Part shown: positions 63,420-64,000 of the stretch, one piece after another
Layout: each line of letters starts with the position of its first letter
Numbering within the stretch: the stretch's first letter is position 1
NCBI GenBank assembly: GCA_033002965.1
Contig: JAURVB010010511.1
Span: forward strand, 62,001 to 126,000
Reading direction: 5' to 3'
DNA: 64,000 nt
From: Piper betle
Taxonomy: Eukaryota; Streptophyta; Magnoliopsida; Piperales; Piperaceae
The notes under the pieces: generated by a model
The model's database searches: none
Told to the model about the DNA's origin: nothing
What the model saw: the letters and a program-made list of their open reading frames with translations, nothing else
Position numbers and translations under genes: made by a program

Positions 63420-63939
63420 GCGTGGACTAATACCTCCTTCACGCTCCATATGAGCTATTAATAGTCCATGCTATTCGTAATTCCCTAAAAATATTTCAGG
63501 CACAAAAGATACAATGAAAAATTTTCATGCTCACACACTAAAACGACATGAAATTAAAGATGAATCAAAGAAACGAACTTCAATGTCTCTCCAACAAGAA
63601 TAGCAGCTAGAAAGAGCCCGTCAGGCTTCAATCCCAATCTGCACGGCCAATATTGGATGTAAAGTGACATGATTATTCCCTAGGAATAGACCGGAGAAAT
63701 GGCACAGAACATGAGAACACCAAGTCAATCACAAAGTAAACATACTTGCGTCATTGCTCCAGGAAGATCATTTGTCCAGTGAAGTCCCAAACAACTAATT
63801 ATCAGATCCACAGAACTGCAAGATCATGTTATCACACAATTTAGGTAGAATTTATTGGCTAACGAAGAAACGAATCTAAACAAAATTTATAATAGAATTT
63901 CACTAAAATCAATTGAAATAATAATGTGTGCACTCGTAT

Positions 63940-64000
63940 TGTAAAACCCACGATTTGAGCCACGGTTTTATATTCAGAACCGGTCGGTTCGACTGTTATT
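63940..64000. mobile_element. Start of inverted copy of the 34440-37413 element
   Basis: The last 61 bases begin TGTAAAACCCACGATT and continue with GGTTTTATATTCAGAACCGG and TCGGTTCGAC. They are nearly the reverse complement of the right end of the element at 37353-37413. The element runs off the window. Confidence 0.9.

Larger units (their letters stand above)
61188..63815 (-). pseudogene. NDUFAF5-like complex I assembly gene, broken by a transposon; 5' end outside window
   Basis: Exons in coding order: 63815-63746 ([19 protein letters not shown]), 63638-63579 (LKPDGLFLAAILVGETLK), 63484-62525 with an insertion, 62403-62316 ([13 protein letters not shown]), a degenerate exon near 61750-61693 (HLRSMGET), 61578-61489 ([17 protein letters not shown]) and 61367-61188 ([27 protein letters not shown]). 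This matches the plant homologue (At1g22800) of NDUFAF5, a mitochondrial SAM-dependent methyltransferase-like factor that hydroxylates an arginine in complex I. Damage: a hAT-like element at 62551-63419 in the third exon, a 4-bp insertion at 63456-63459, and lost bases in the 61.7-kb exon. The methyltransferase core exons would lie right of 64000. As written it is a pseudogene. Confidence 0.9.

Noticed and set aside
62820..63430. Several 140-190-codon Pro/Arg-rich open frames
   Set aside because: They lie in the C-rich core of the hAT-like insertion, overlap in several frames and show no family motif.

Overview
This is a stretch of nuclear DNA from a flowering plant. The evidence is AT-rich intergenic DNA, genes split by short GT-AG introns, plant-only gene families (2-oxoglutarate dioxygenase, CYP97C carotenoid hydroxylase, PSPG-box glycosyltransferase, phytoglobin, SEX4 phosphoglucan phosphatase, Ole e 1-like protein) and dense small DNA transposons. 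Several first exons and the single-exon glycosyltransferase are very GC-rich, as in many monocots and magnoliids, but the phytoglobin is of the class 2 type usually discussed for eudicots. I therefore do not place the species.

Layout. 1-4.2 kb: AT-rich, no gene seen. 4.4-5.45 kb (+): WRC-domain gene with two one-base frameshifts. 7.9-8.5 kb (-): Maf-like pyrophosphatase, one frameshift. 11.5-12.1 kb (+): single-exon C2H2 QALGGH zinc-finger/EAR regulator. 12.57-13.49 kb: CACTA-like non-autonomous element. 16.7-19.76 kb (+): complete four-exon 2-oxoglutarate dioxygenase related to Arabidopsis GIM2. 20.9-28.4 kb (-): decayed CYP97C (LUT1) lutein-pathway P450. 29.2-30.7 kb (-): UGT84-like glycosyltransferase with two frameshifts. 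34.4-37.4 kb: a 3-kb TG...CA element, whose inverted copy begins at the right edge of the window. 38.4-39.06 kb (-): remnant of a PLUTO-type nucleobase transporter. 40.8-43.6 kb: two GC-skewed elements embedded in (TA)n. 44.1-45.4 kb (+): intact class 2 phytoglobin. 46.9-51.3 kb (+): SEX4 phosphatase, apparently intact apart from an unresolved first exon. 52-60.4 kb: duplicated debris (PPR fragment, SEX4 3' fragments, a broken and an intact Ole e 1-like gene, a carboxypeptidase fragment, a small secreted protein). 61.2-63.8 kb (-): NDUFAF5-like complex I assembly gene broken by a hAT element inside an exon.

The genes do not form an operon or cluster. The main biological theme is erosion: of about twelve recognisable gene loci, only five look fully readable (zinc finger, GIM2-like, phytoglobin, SEX4, the second Ole e 1-like copy). 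Two kinds of damage should be kept apart. WRC, Maf and UGT carry only single-base losses in homopolymers, which could be consensus errors. CYP97C, PLUTO, NDUFAF5 and the carboxypeptidase carry missing exons, stops, multi-base indels or a transposon, which are more likely real decay.
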